Part shown: one piece after another, positions 23,510 through 31,053 of the stretch
How the letters are laid out: each line of letters opens with the position of its first letter
How positions within the stretch are numbered: position 1 is the stretch's first letter
Assembly: GCA_020628475.1 (NCBI GenBank)
Contig: JAHDFB010000036.1
Span: 1-33,519 of the forward strand
Direction: 5' to 3'
Length of the DNA: 33,519 nt
DNA from: Saprospiraceae bacterium
Lineage (GTDB): Bacteria; Bacteroidota; Bacteroidia; Chitinophagales; Saprospiraceae
Made by a program: the position numbers and the translations under genes
The notes under the pieces: generated by a model
What the model was told of the DNA's origin: nothing
Database searches by the model: none
The model's input: the letters and a program-made list of their open reading frames with translations, nothing else

Positions 23510-24664
23510 ATGACTTTAATGCCAAAGAGTCTATCTAAGAAGTTGGAGAAAAGAAAGGAGCGAGATTCTTTAAGATCTTTGCAAGTTCTAGGCGACCAAA
23601 TTGATTTTTCTTCGAATGATTACCTAGGATTTTCAAAATCTAAAAGCATTTATGCTGGGGCTTTAGAATTATTAAGACAAGAAGGTTGGGAAAAAAATGG
23701 CTCGACGGGATCCAGATTACTCAGTGGTAATTTTCCATTACATATACGATTAGAAAATCAATTGGCGCAATTTCATCAATCAGAGGATGCTCTTATTTTT
23801 AATTCCGGATATATGGCGAATATCGGAGTGTTGTCAAGTATTCCTCAGAGAGGTGATATTATCCTTTTTGATGAATTAGTGCATGCCTCCATACGTGAAG
23901 GAATTCGTCTATCTACCGCTAAGTCATTTAAATTTAAACACAATGATCTAGAGGACTTGAGGGTTCGATTGGATCAGCATAAATCATCTGGTGAAAATGT
24001 TTATGTGGTTACGGAGTCGATCTTTTCCATGGATGGCAATCAGCCCAATATGGACATTTTAATTGCTTTGATGAAAGAGTATGAGGCTCGATTGATTATC
24101 GATGAGGCACATGCTTGTGGTGTTGTTGGAAAATATGGAGAAGGGGTAGCCCAGTCTATGGGATTGCATAAAGATATATTTGTTCGAATTCACACCTTTG
24201 GAAAAGGCATTGGAACACATGGGGCGGTTGTGCTCTGTTCTGAAGGACTGAAAGACTATCTTTTAAATTTTTCCAAATCTTTTATTTATACTACTGCATT
24301 ACCACCGCACACTATAGCTACGATTATTGTAGCTTATCAGAGTTTGATGGATACCCGTGAAATTCAACAACTGAATAAGAATATTCAGTTTTTTAAGCAT
24401 CGAATAATAGATCTGAAGCTGGAAACTTATTTTATGGAGAGTCATTCAGCTATTCAATCTTGTATTTTAGGATCGAACGTTTTGGCTAAAAAAGTATCGA
24501 TGGCTCTACTTCAGTATGGTTTTGAAGTTCGACCTATTTTGAGTCCAACCGTACCGGAAGGTAAAGAACGATTGAGATTTTGTATTCACAGTTTCAATAC
24601 AAGGGAAGAAATGGAGACCGTTTTACAGCAGCTTCATCGGAGCATTCATCAATATTCTAATTAG
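23510..24664 (+). CDS. bioF: 8-amino-7-oxononanoate synthase
   Basis: 384 residues from ATG 23510; ATG 23519 is equally possible and TTG 23501 less so. PLP enzyme condensing pimeloyl-ACP (or CoA) with alanine, the first step of biotin ring assembly. Motifs: FSSNDYLGFS, NGSTGSRLLSGN, DEAHACGVVGKYGEG and the PLP lysine in HTFGKGIGTHGA (Lys232 from 23510). Start of a five-gene run bioF-bioD-bioA-KAS-bioB with gaps of 1-16 bases. Confidence 0.93.
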   Translation: MTLMPKSLSKKLEKRKERDSLRSLQVLGDQIDFSSNDYLGFSKSKSIYAGALELLRQEGWEKNGSTGSRLLSGNFPLHIRLENQLAQFHQSEDALIFNSGYMANIGVLSSIPQRGDIILFDELVHASIREGIRLSTAKSFKFKHNDLEDLRVRLDQHKSSGENVYVVTESIFSMDGNQPNMDILIALMKEYEARLIIDEAHACGVVGKYGEGVAQSMGLHKDIFVRIHTFGKGIGTHGAVVLCSEGLKDYLLNFSKSFIYTTALPPHTIATIIVAYQSLMDTREIQQLNKNIQFFKHRIIDLKLETYFMESHSAIQSCILGSNVLAKKVSMALLQYGFEVRPILSPTVPEGKERLRFCIHSFNTREEMETVLQQLHRSIHQYSN

Positions 24665-24680
24665 ATAAACAAAAAGAAGT

Positions 24681-25307
24681 ATGGCAAATATATTTGTTAC
24701 AGGTATAGGAACGGATGTTGGGAAGACAGTGGTTTCCGCGATTCTTGTGGAGGCTTTACAGGCGGATTATTTTAAGCCTGTTCAAGCGGGAGATTTGGAT
24801 TATTCTGATACGCATAAAGTGCAAGAATTGATCAGTAATGAGGTATCTCAATTTCATCCCAATAGTTATGCCTTACAAACGCCAATGAGTCCGCATGGTG
24901 CGGCTGAAATAGATAATATTAGCATTGATATAGATAACATTCAATTACCAGAAACCAAAAATCATTTGGTCATTGAAGGAGCTGGTGGATTGTTGGTTCC
25001 ACTTAATGATCATCAAACGATTGCTGATTTAATCTTGCCAGATTACAAGGTTATTGTTGTGTCCAGACATTATTTAGGAAGTATCAATCATAGTTTGCTA
25101 AGTTTGAATTTCTTAAAAAATCGTCAATTGGATACGGCTGTCATATTCAACGGTCCAGAAACATCATCCACAGAAAACATCATTCAGAAAATGACGGATT
25201 TTCCTATTATCGGCCGATTGGATGAGGAACAAAGTTTGGATAAACAAACTATTCGTCGATATGCAGAAATGTTTTCCGATAAATTGATGGCATTTATAAA
25301 TTCTTAG
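24681..25307 (+). CDS. bioD: Dethiobiotin synthetase
   Basis: 208 residues. ATP-dependent closure of the ureido ring of 7,8-diaminopelargonate with CO2. Walker A VTGIGTDVGKTVVS at the N-terminus, the YFKPVQAG motif and VIEGAGGLLVPL are all present. Normal length for BioD. It precedes bioA by one base. Confidence 0.95.
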   Translation: MANIFVTGIGTDVGKTVVSAILVEALQADYFKPVQAGDLDYSDTHKVQELISNEVSQFHPNSYALQTPMSPHGAAEIDNISIDIDNIQLPETKNHLVIEGAGGLLVPLNDHQTIADLILPDYKVIVVSRHYLGSINHSLLSLNFLKNRQLDTAVIFNGPETSSTENIIQKMTDFPIIGRLDEEQSLDKQTIRRYAEMFSDKLMAFINS

Positions 25308-25308
25308 T

Positions 25309-26574
25309 ATGAGCCTACTAGAAAGAGATAAAAAACATCTTTGGCATCCATTGACTCAGCATAAGAGTCATCCAGATACCATTGTTATTAAGCGTGCAGA
25401 AGGAGCCGTGCTCTACAACGAAGAAGAGCATGCATTAGTAGATGGCATTGCTTCTTGGTATACCTGTATGTATGGTCATAGTAACCCATTTATCGTGCAT
25501 CGGGTAGTCGAGCAACTGCAAAAGTTGGATCATGTTGTCTTCACTGGATTCACTCATGAACCGGCTATACTTCTTTCGGAAGCCCTTATTTCTATTCTAC
25601 CTTCGAATCAAGAAAAGATATTTTTTTCGGATAATGGTTCTACTTCAGTCGATGTAGCGCTAAAAATGGCCTTTCAATATCATCATAATCTGGGACAGAA
25701 AAGAAATGTTGTTATCGCTTTTGATGAAGGATTTCATGGTGATACATTTGGAGCCATGTCCGTGTCTGGACTATCGGTATATAATGGATCTTTTGAAGAT
25801 TTTTTCTTGGAGGTTAAACGAATTCCTGTACCAAGAGAGGATAATTTAGAACTGGTCAAATCCATGCTAAAAAATATCCTTCAAGAAAATGACGTAGCTG
25901 CTTTTGTGTATGAGCCGCTTGTGCTTGGTGCTGCAGGTATGGTCATGTATGAGGCCGAACATTTAAATGAACTACTTAAAATTACCCAGGCGCATCATGT
26001 TATTAATATTGCCGATGAGGTGATGACAGGTTTTGGTAAAACGGGAACGAACTTTGCTTCTGAACAAGTTGAGATTCAAGCCGATATAATTTGTCTTTCT
26101 AAATCCCTCACAGCTGGGGTTGCCCCTATGGGATTGACAACTTGTAGTGATCGGATCTACCAAGCGTTTTACGATGATGATATGAAAAAGGGCTTTTTTC
26201 ATGGACATACCTACTCCGCTAATCCCTTAAGTTGTACGGCCGCATTAGCTGGAATAGAATTGCTGCAATCCGAACAAATAGTGGAAGCTCGTGATCGTAT
26301 TCATGCATTGCATCGCTCTTTTACTCGTCAAATACAGGATCATCCACGTGTAAAATCGACAAGAACCAAGGGTGTGATTTTTGCAATGGAATTGGATTTG
26401 AATTTGGATCGATATGGTGAAGTTCGGGATCGATTATTCCATTTCTTTATGGAAAAGGGCGTATTTCTGAGACCTTTGGGAAATATCATTTACATACTTC
26501 CGCCGTTCGTTATTTCGGATTCGCAACTCAGGAAGATTTATTCTGTCATTGAAGAAGTGTTAGGCATTGTTTAA
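25309..26574 (+). CDS. bioA: Adenosylmethionine-8-amino-7-oxononanoate aminotransferase
   Basis: 421 residues. PLP transaminase making 7,8-diaminopelargonate with SAM as amino donor. Motifs: LWHPLTQ, SWYTCMYGH (the position where many BioA have SWW), the phosphate site NGSTSVDVALKM, ADEVMTGFGKTG with Asp236, and the PLP lysine in LSKSLTAG (Lys265). Length fits. Its stop lies four bases before the KAS start at 26579. Confidence 0.94.
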   Translation: MSLLERDKKHLWHPLTQHKSHPDTIVIKRAEGAVLYNEEEHALVDGIASWYTCMYGHSNPFIVHRVVEQLQKLDHVVFTGFTHEPAILLSEALISILPSNQEKIFFSDNGSTSVDVALKMAFQYHHNLGQKRNVVIAFDEGFHGDTFGAMSVSGLSVYNGSFEDFFLEVKRIPVPREDNLELVKSMLKNILQENDVAAFVYEPLVLGAAGMVMYEAEHLNELLKITQAHHVINIADEVMTGFGKTGTNFASEQVEIQADIICLSKSLTAGVAPMGLTTCSDRIYQAFYDDDMKKGFFHGHTYSANPLSCTAALAGIELLQSEQIVEARDRIHALHRSFTRQIQDHPRVKSTRTKGVIFAMELDLNLDRYGEVRDRLFHFFMEKGVFLRPLGNIIYILPPFVISDSQLRKIYSVIEEVLGIV

Positions 26575-26578
26575 TTGT

Positions 26579-27760
26579 ATGGATAGAAAAATTTCTATTT
26601 CTGGTATTGGCTCTTTATCCGCTTTGGGCGTTGATTTGGATGAAGTAATTCAGTCCTATAAGGATCCAGCACATCGATTGTCGAATCAACGTATAGAAGG
26701 GATTTCTTCCATAGTAGGGCCATTAACGAATTCAGCGCAAGCGATGATTGATGAAATTAGACGGTCTAATAAATTGTACCGTCATTTGGATCAATCGGTT
26801 TTGGCGGCCATCCTTGCAGCTAGATCTTGTATTAAAATGAGTGGCTGGGCTCCAAATCAATCTTTCGGGATTAATATTGGATCTTCACGAGGTGCAACGG
26901 AATTGTTTGAGAAATATCATCAAACCTTTTTGGAGTCAGGACAGAGTTCGCATTTGAGTTCACCAACGACGACCTTAGGAAACATTTCTAGCTGGGTTTC
27001 GAATGATTTGAATCACGAGGGGCCAGAAATAAGTCATTCCATTACTTGCTCGACGGCATTGCATGCTTTGTTGAATGGGATGGCTTGGATTAGAAGTGGT
27101 ATGGCAGACAAGTTTATTGTGGGTGGCAGCGAAGCCCCATTGACGCCTTTTACCCTGAGTCAAATGAAAGCATTGAGAATCTATTCGGATGGAGATTCTT
27201 CGTATCCCTGTAGATCACTTGATATTACAAAGAAAGAAAACAGTATGGTCTTAGGCGAAGCGGCTTCCGTGGCTTGCTTGGAGCTTGGTATTTCGAATCA
27301 TGCGCTGGCTATTGTGGAAGATGTGGGCTATGCTACTGAACCATTGGAACATGGCGTATCGATTTCGAGTAATGCTGTATGTTTTCAGAAATCCATGCAA
27401 ATGGCATTAAAACATACGGATCCTGCTGATGTTGATGTGATTATTATGCATGCTCCTGGAACCATTAAAGGTGATTTGGCGGAATGGAATGCCATAAAAG
27501 AAACATTTAATAATAGATTACCCTCGATAACTTCGAATAAATGGAAAATTGGGCATACTTTAGCGGCTTCTGGAATGTTGAGTGTCGAAATGGCTATTTG
27601 TATGTTTAGGATGAATCAGTTCATTATAAATCCATTGGTGGAGCATCAAATAGCACCGGAAAACATTCGTAAAGTATTAGTAAATGCAGTGGGATTTGGA
27701 GGAAATGCAGTGAGTATATTGTTGTCTTCACCAAATCTATATTTAATAAATAATAATTAA
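26579..27760 (+). CDS. FabF-like beta-ketoacyl synthase inside the biotin operon
   Basis: 393 residues from ATG 26579 (MDRKISISGIGSLSALG), four bases after bioA; an in-frame TTG at 26567 lies inside bioA. Thiolase-fold condensing enzyme with a Cys-His-His triad: Cys157 in SITCSTALHAL, His291 in MHAPGT (the family's HGTGT) and His326 in KWKIGHTLAASGM. The triad makes it a KAS I/II (elongating) type, not KAS III. The usual RPFD...DGFV.GEGA region is changed to CRSLDITKKENSMVLGEAA. bioB starts two bases after its stop. Its place in the operon, with no bioC or bioH in view, suggests a role in making the pimeloyl chain; this is inference. Confidence 0.88.
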   Translation: MDRKISISGIGSLSALGVDLDEVIQSYKDPAHRLSNQRIEGISSIVGPLTNSAQAMIDEIRRSNKLYRHLDQSVLAAILAARSCIKMSGWAPNQSFGINIGSSRGATELFEKYHQTFLESGQSSHLSSPTTTLGNISSWVSNDLNHEGPEISHSITCSTALHALLNGMAWIRSGMADKFIVGGSEAPLTPFTLSQMKALRIYSDGDSSYPCRSLDITKKENSMVLGEAASVACLELGISNHALAIVEDVGYATEPLEHGVSISSNAVCFQKSMQMALKHTDPADVDVIIMHAPGTIKGDLAEWNAIKETFNNRLPSITSNKWKIGHTLAASGMLSVEMAICMFRMNQFIINPLVEHQIAPENIRKVLVNAVGFGGNAVSILLSSPNLYLINNN

Positions 27761-27762
27761 GT

Positions 27763-28818
27763 ATGACTTTAGTAAAACATAATTGGACTGTAGAAGAAAT
27801 TAAAGCGATTTATAATCGGCCGATGATGGAGCTTTTATATGAGGCTGCAACAGTACATCGTGAGCATCATGAACCCAATACGGTACAAGTCAGCACATTG
27901 GTTTCAATCAAGACTGGAGGGTGCCCTGAGGATTGTGCATACTGCCCGCAAGCAGCACGATATCATACCGATATTAAAGGCAATTCTTTGATGAGTGTTG
28001 ATGAAGTCAAGGAAAAAGCCTTGCAAGCGAAAAGTATTGGATCATCCAGAGTATGTATGGGAGCGGCATGGCGAAATGTAAAAGATGGAGAGGAGTTTGA
28101 CCGTGTTATTGAAATGGTCCGTACTATCAATAAGCTGGATATGGAAGTGTGTTGTACTCTTGGAATGGTCACTGAAAATCAAGCTGCTCGTTTGGCAGAG
28201 GCTGGATTATACGCATACAATCATAATCTAGATAGTTCAGAAAATCATTACGAAAAGATTATTTCTACAAGATCATATCAAGACAGAATTGATACGATAT
28301 CGAATATTAGAAAAACCAATGTTACGGTTTGTTCTGGTGGAATTATTGGAATGGGAGAATCCATCGATGACCGAGCTGGTATGCTCGCTGCATTGAGTAC
28401 TTTAAACCCTCATCCAGAATCTGTACCTATCAATGCACTGGTTCCCGTGGAAGGAACACCATTACAAGATCAACAGACCGTGGAGATTTGGGAAATGGTC
28501 CGTATGGTTGCTACTGCTCGAATCGTACTTCCATTGACGCAGGTTCGACTATCGGCAGGAAGAAATAGCATGTCACCAGAGGGCCAAGCTTTATGCTTTT
28601 TTGCTGGAGCAAATTCAATATTTGCTGGAGAAAAATTACTCACCACACCGAATCCGGATATGAACGAAGACATGAAAATGTTCGAGGCTCTTGGATTAAA
28701 AATGCAAAAACCTTTCGTTAAAAAAGCACAACCGACAACGGTTGAAGCGGAAGATTCTAAGCTAAAATCATTGGGTGAAAAACCAAGATGGTCCCGACCA
28801 ACTTTACAAAAACAATAG
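27763..28818 (+). CDS. bioB: Biotin synthase
   Basis: 351 residues. Radical-SAM enzyme inserting sulfur into dethiobiotin. The 4Fe-4S SAM motif is CPEDCAYC (Cys54, Cys58, Cys61), with RVCMGAAWRN, YNHNLDSSENHY and the ARIVLPLTQVRLSAGR region that contributes the second cluster site. A C-terminal tail of about 30 mostly polar residues follows the barrel. It is the last gene of the operon, followed by a hairpin. Confidence 0.97.
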   Translation: MTLVKHNWTVEEIKAIYNRPMMELLYEAATVHREHHEPNTVQVSTLVSIKTGGCPEDCAYCPQAARYHTDIKGNSLMSVDEVKEKALQAKSIGSSRVCMGAAWRNVKDGEEFDRVIEMVRTINKLDMEVCCTLGMVTENQAARLAEAGLYAYNHNLDSSENHYEKIISTRSYQDRIDTISNIRKTNVTVCSGGIIGMGESIDDRAGMLAALSTLNPHPESVPINALVPVEGTPLQDQQTVEIWEMVRMVATARIVLPLTQVRLSAGRNSMSPEGQALCFFAGANSIFAGEKLLTTPNPDMNEDMKMFEALGLKMQKPFVKKAQPTTVEAEDSKLKSLGEKPRWSRPTLQKQ

Positions 28819-28833
28819 TATCAAGTGACTAAA

Positions 28834-28853
28834 AATACGCCCAAGAGCGTATT
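28834..28853 (+). terminator. Possible terminator hairpin after bioB
   Basis: AATACGC, loop CCAAGA, GCGTATT: a perfect 7-bp stem 16 bases after the bioB stop. There is no T-tract, so it could end or merely stabilise the operon transcript. Confidence 0.4.
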
Positions 28854-28864
28854 GTATTAGGACA

Positions 28865-28906
28865 ATCATAAGGATAAATTTATAGTACTGAATTTATTCT
28901 TATGAT
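28865..28906 (+). promoter_or_regulatory. 16-bp inverted repeat enclosing the start codon of the LpxR-like gene
   Basis: ATCATAAGGATAAATT (28865-28880) pairs with AATTTATTCTTATGAT (28891-28906) across a 10-base loop, with a single G-T pair. The ATG (28902-28904) is in the right arm. In RNA this would be an AU-rich stem occluding translation start; in DNA it would be an operator over the start. Confidence 0.6.
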
Positions 28907-30539
28907 CCGTTCCATATTTTGGTGTAGCATTTTATTTTTATGTCCATCTATTCTGATTGGACAGTCAGAGCAACAAGACTGGAAATCGAATTATTATTAT
29001 AGTTCTTTAACATGTATTGACTTTGTTCAAGCTTTTTATCCTGATCTGGACGCCGAGGCTGCAGATAAAATTTGTTCCGAAAGAATCCTAGGATTTAAAC
29101 TTGCCGCTATTCGTAGACAATATGATTTGGGCATTAAAGCCGAAGTAGAGACTTTTTTATGTGACACCATTTCCCCAGCTAGTTTTGCTCAGCATTTAGA
29201 GATCAATTATCAGCTTTCCGAAAAGGAAGCGCTACAAGATTTATTACATCTAAAATCATATCTCCAATCCATCGTACATTCCTTGGAAGAAAGCATGCCT
29301 GATGAACTTTTGGATTTAAATCTATTACGCCAAAAACACCAACTTCTTACAGTACACATCGATCGGATTATTCGCAAGAATTATTTGATGTATAATGACC
29401 CAGATAGCAATTATCCGAAATGGATGAAATCCATCAATTTATACCACGATAATGACTTTCTTTCCTTGGTAGGACCAAATTTGGACAAAGATTATACGGG
29501 AGGATTCAAATTTGAATGGACGACCGACTATCTCAAGTTGCGATTTTTGAATTCGAGATTGGTCTCCAAACAGATATTAAGTTATCAGAGTGTGCTCTTT
29601 GGAGGGGAGGGCTATAGTCCTTATGTACGTTTCGATATTGATGAATTTAGAGCTGATTCTCTGTTGAATAATACACAGGAAGATGATACCTTCATAAGCC
29701 CACTTGATTTACCAGGCGTTAAAAATGAAATGCGTAAAAATCAGATGAAATCGGATCGTCCGTTTGCTTCTTTTCAATATGTAGCTCGGGCAAAATATAG
29801 AATGCATGTTCAGGGAATCTTTCGAGGGAGAAGTATTATTAAGGTCGGCCGTGTGGGTGGCGAAATTGGAAGAAATATTCAAGCCATTATCCATCAAGAT
29901 CTGATTACAAATTCGCAACAAGTCTTGAATTGGGAGGATCAAATTGCCAGTGGAGGACGCTATGCCTTTAATGTTGATCATTCATTTGATTTCATGCTTT
30001 TATCGAAAAGGAATACTCTTTTTGATCGAAGTGAAAATCGTGAGGCCAATTTTTATTATATCCCTAAATGGTTGAATATTTATATGCCTTTGGATATTAG
30101 TTATGGAACCGTATACACTTACCAGGAATTCGGCATCGGATTTACGAATAAACATTTTATTTTTCAAAATCAGAATTACGGATTTCGTCAGGAAAAGGGT
30201 AGTTATCCATTCTTACTCAATATTGATTACCGTATTCGCCATGTCACGCATAATGGATTCTTAGAGGGTATCGGATTATTCGCTCCGTTTGAAGATGATA
30301 TTTTGGATACAGAACCAGTCAATAAATATGTGTTATCCGCGGAAAATGTGGCAAAATGGTTGCACTCTACCAATCTATCCTTTTCCGTTCAATCTAGGAA
30401 GGTGACTCTATTTTATCAGCAGTCGATTTTACTATCTCCAGAATATATCTTCCCAGAGGATCAACGTCATGATGATTCTAATTTCAATTCGAGAAAAATA
30501 TTTGGCTATGGTCGTCTGGGATTTAATGCGACCTTATAA
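28902..30539 (+). CDS. LpxR-like outer-membrane lipid A 3'-O-deacylase with N-terminal extension
   Basis: 545 residues. Signal peptide (hydrophobic, ending in LIGQ), then about 165 residues unlike LpxR (CIDFVQAFYPDLDAEAADKI, DLLHLKSYLQSIV helices), then an LpxR/DUF2219-like barrel: LYHDNDFLSL with the Asn-Asp pair, DKDYTGGFKFEW with the Thr, DRPFASFQYV, and VGGEIGRNIQAIIHQD with the active His. Those residues correspond to the N, D, T and H of the Salmonella deacylase. Lipid A trimming at the outer membrane is plausible. LpxR proteins are near 300 residues, so the extension is unusual. A toxin-antitoxin pair starts 15 bases downstream. Confidence 0.8.
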   Translation: MIRSIFWCSILFLCPSILIGQSEQQDWKSNYYYSSLTCIDFVQAFYPDLDAEAADKICSERILGFKLAAIRRQYDLGIKAEVETFLCDTISPASFAQHLEINYQLSEKEALQDLLHLKSYLQSIVHSLEESMPDELLDLNLLRQKHQLLTVHIDRIIRKNYLMYNDPDSNYPKWMKSINLYHDNDFLSLVGPNLDKDYTGGFKFEWTTDYLKLRFLNSRLVSKQILSYQSVLFGGEGYSPYVRFDIDEFRADSLLNNTQEDDTFISPLDLPGVKNEMRKNQMKSDRPFASFQYVARAKYRMHVQGIFRGRSIIKVGRVGGEIGRNIQAIIHQDLITNSQQVLNWEDQIASGGRYAFNVDHSFDFMLLSKRNTLFDRSENREANFYYIPKWLNIYMPLDISYGTVYTYQEFGIGFTNKHFIFQNQNYGFRQEKGSYPFLLNIDYRIRHVTHNGFLEGIGLFAPFEDDILDTEPVNKYVLSAENVAKWLHSTNLSFSVQSRKVTLFYQQSILLSPEYIFPEDQRHDDSNFNSRKIFGYGRLGFNATL

Positions 30540-30554
30540 TTAATACAAAAAGTT

Positions 30555-30719
30555 ATGACTGAACAAGAATTAAAGATTTTGATTGAAGCCAAGATGTTAG
30601 ATGCATTTGATACCTCTTTGAATGTAGATGCGATCGTTGATGATGCAGAAAAATCAAGATTTGATCGTCGTTTCGATGATTCAAAAGGTTTGAGAAATGC
30701 TCAAAAAAAGTGTAAATAA
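30555..30719 (+). CDS. Small antitoxin-like protein paired with a RelE/ParE toxin
   Basis: 54 residues, MTEQELKILIEAKMLDAFDT at the start and GLRNAQKKCK at the end. The acidic middle (VDAIVDDAEKSRFDRRFDD) and a basic tail resemble short antitoxins. Its TAA overlaps the toxin ATG by one base (TAATG), the classic antitoxin-toxin order and coupling. No DNA-binding fold is clear from the sequence. Identity relies on context. Confidence 0.6.
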   Translation: MTEQELKILIEAKMLDAFDTSLNVDAIVDDAEKSRFDRRFDDSKGLRNAQKKCK

Positions 30720-31042
30720 TGGCGTATAGAATAAAAAAATATTGTGTAAAAGATCTGGAACGAATCTGGTGCGATATAAAGAAGAAAGAAAGTGTCTTGA
30801 CAGCTAATAAAATGTATCAAAAGCTCACTGAGAAAATGGACTTCATTGCTGATAACAAAATTGAAGGACATAAAAAGCATCAGCTTGATAATAAGGTATA
30901 CCAGCTATATAATTTTGAAAATTCTTTTCTGATTATCTATCACATTGATAATAGCGGAGAGGTTTATTCCTTCTACAGCGTCAAAGATATTTCAAATATT
31001 CATTCTGAGATTTTGTATGCACAACTGTTGGCTATCATTTAA
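30719..31042 (+). CDS. RelE/ParE-type toxin
   Basis: 107 residues. The pattern fits RelE/ParE: a first strand YRIKKYC, a helix pair (VKDLERIWCDIKKKES, ANKMYQKLTEKMDFIADN), then the strands KVYQLYNFENSFLIIYHID and EVYSFYSVKDIS. ParE inhibits gyrase and RelE cuts ribosomal mRNA; which applies here cannot be told, because no catalytic set is clear. The gene ends 11 bases before the convergent ligA stop. Confidence 0.7.
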   Translation: MAYRIKKYCVKDLERIWCDIKKKESVLTANKMYQKLTEKMDFIADNKIEGHKKHQLDNKVYQLYNFENSFLIIYHIDNSGEVYSFYSVKDISNIHSEILYAQLLAII

Positions 31043-31053
31043 TGTAGAATGGC

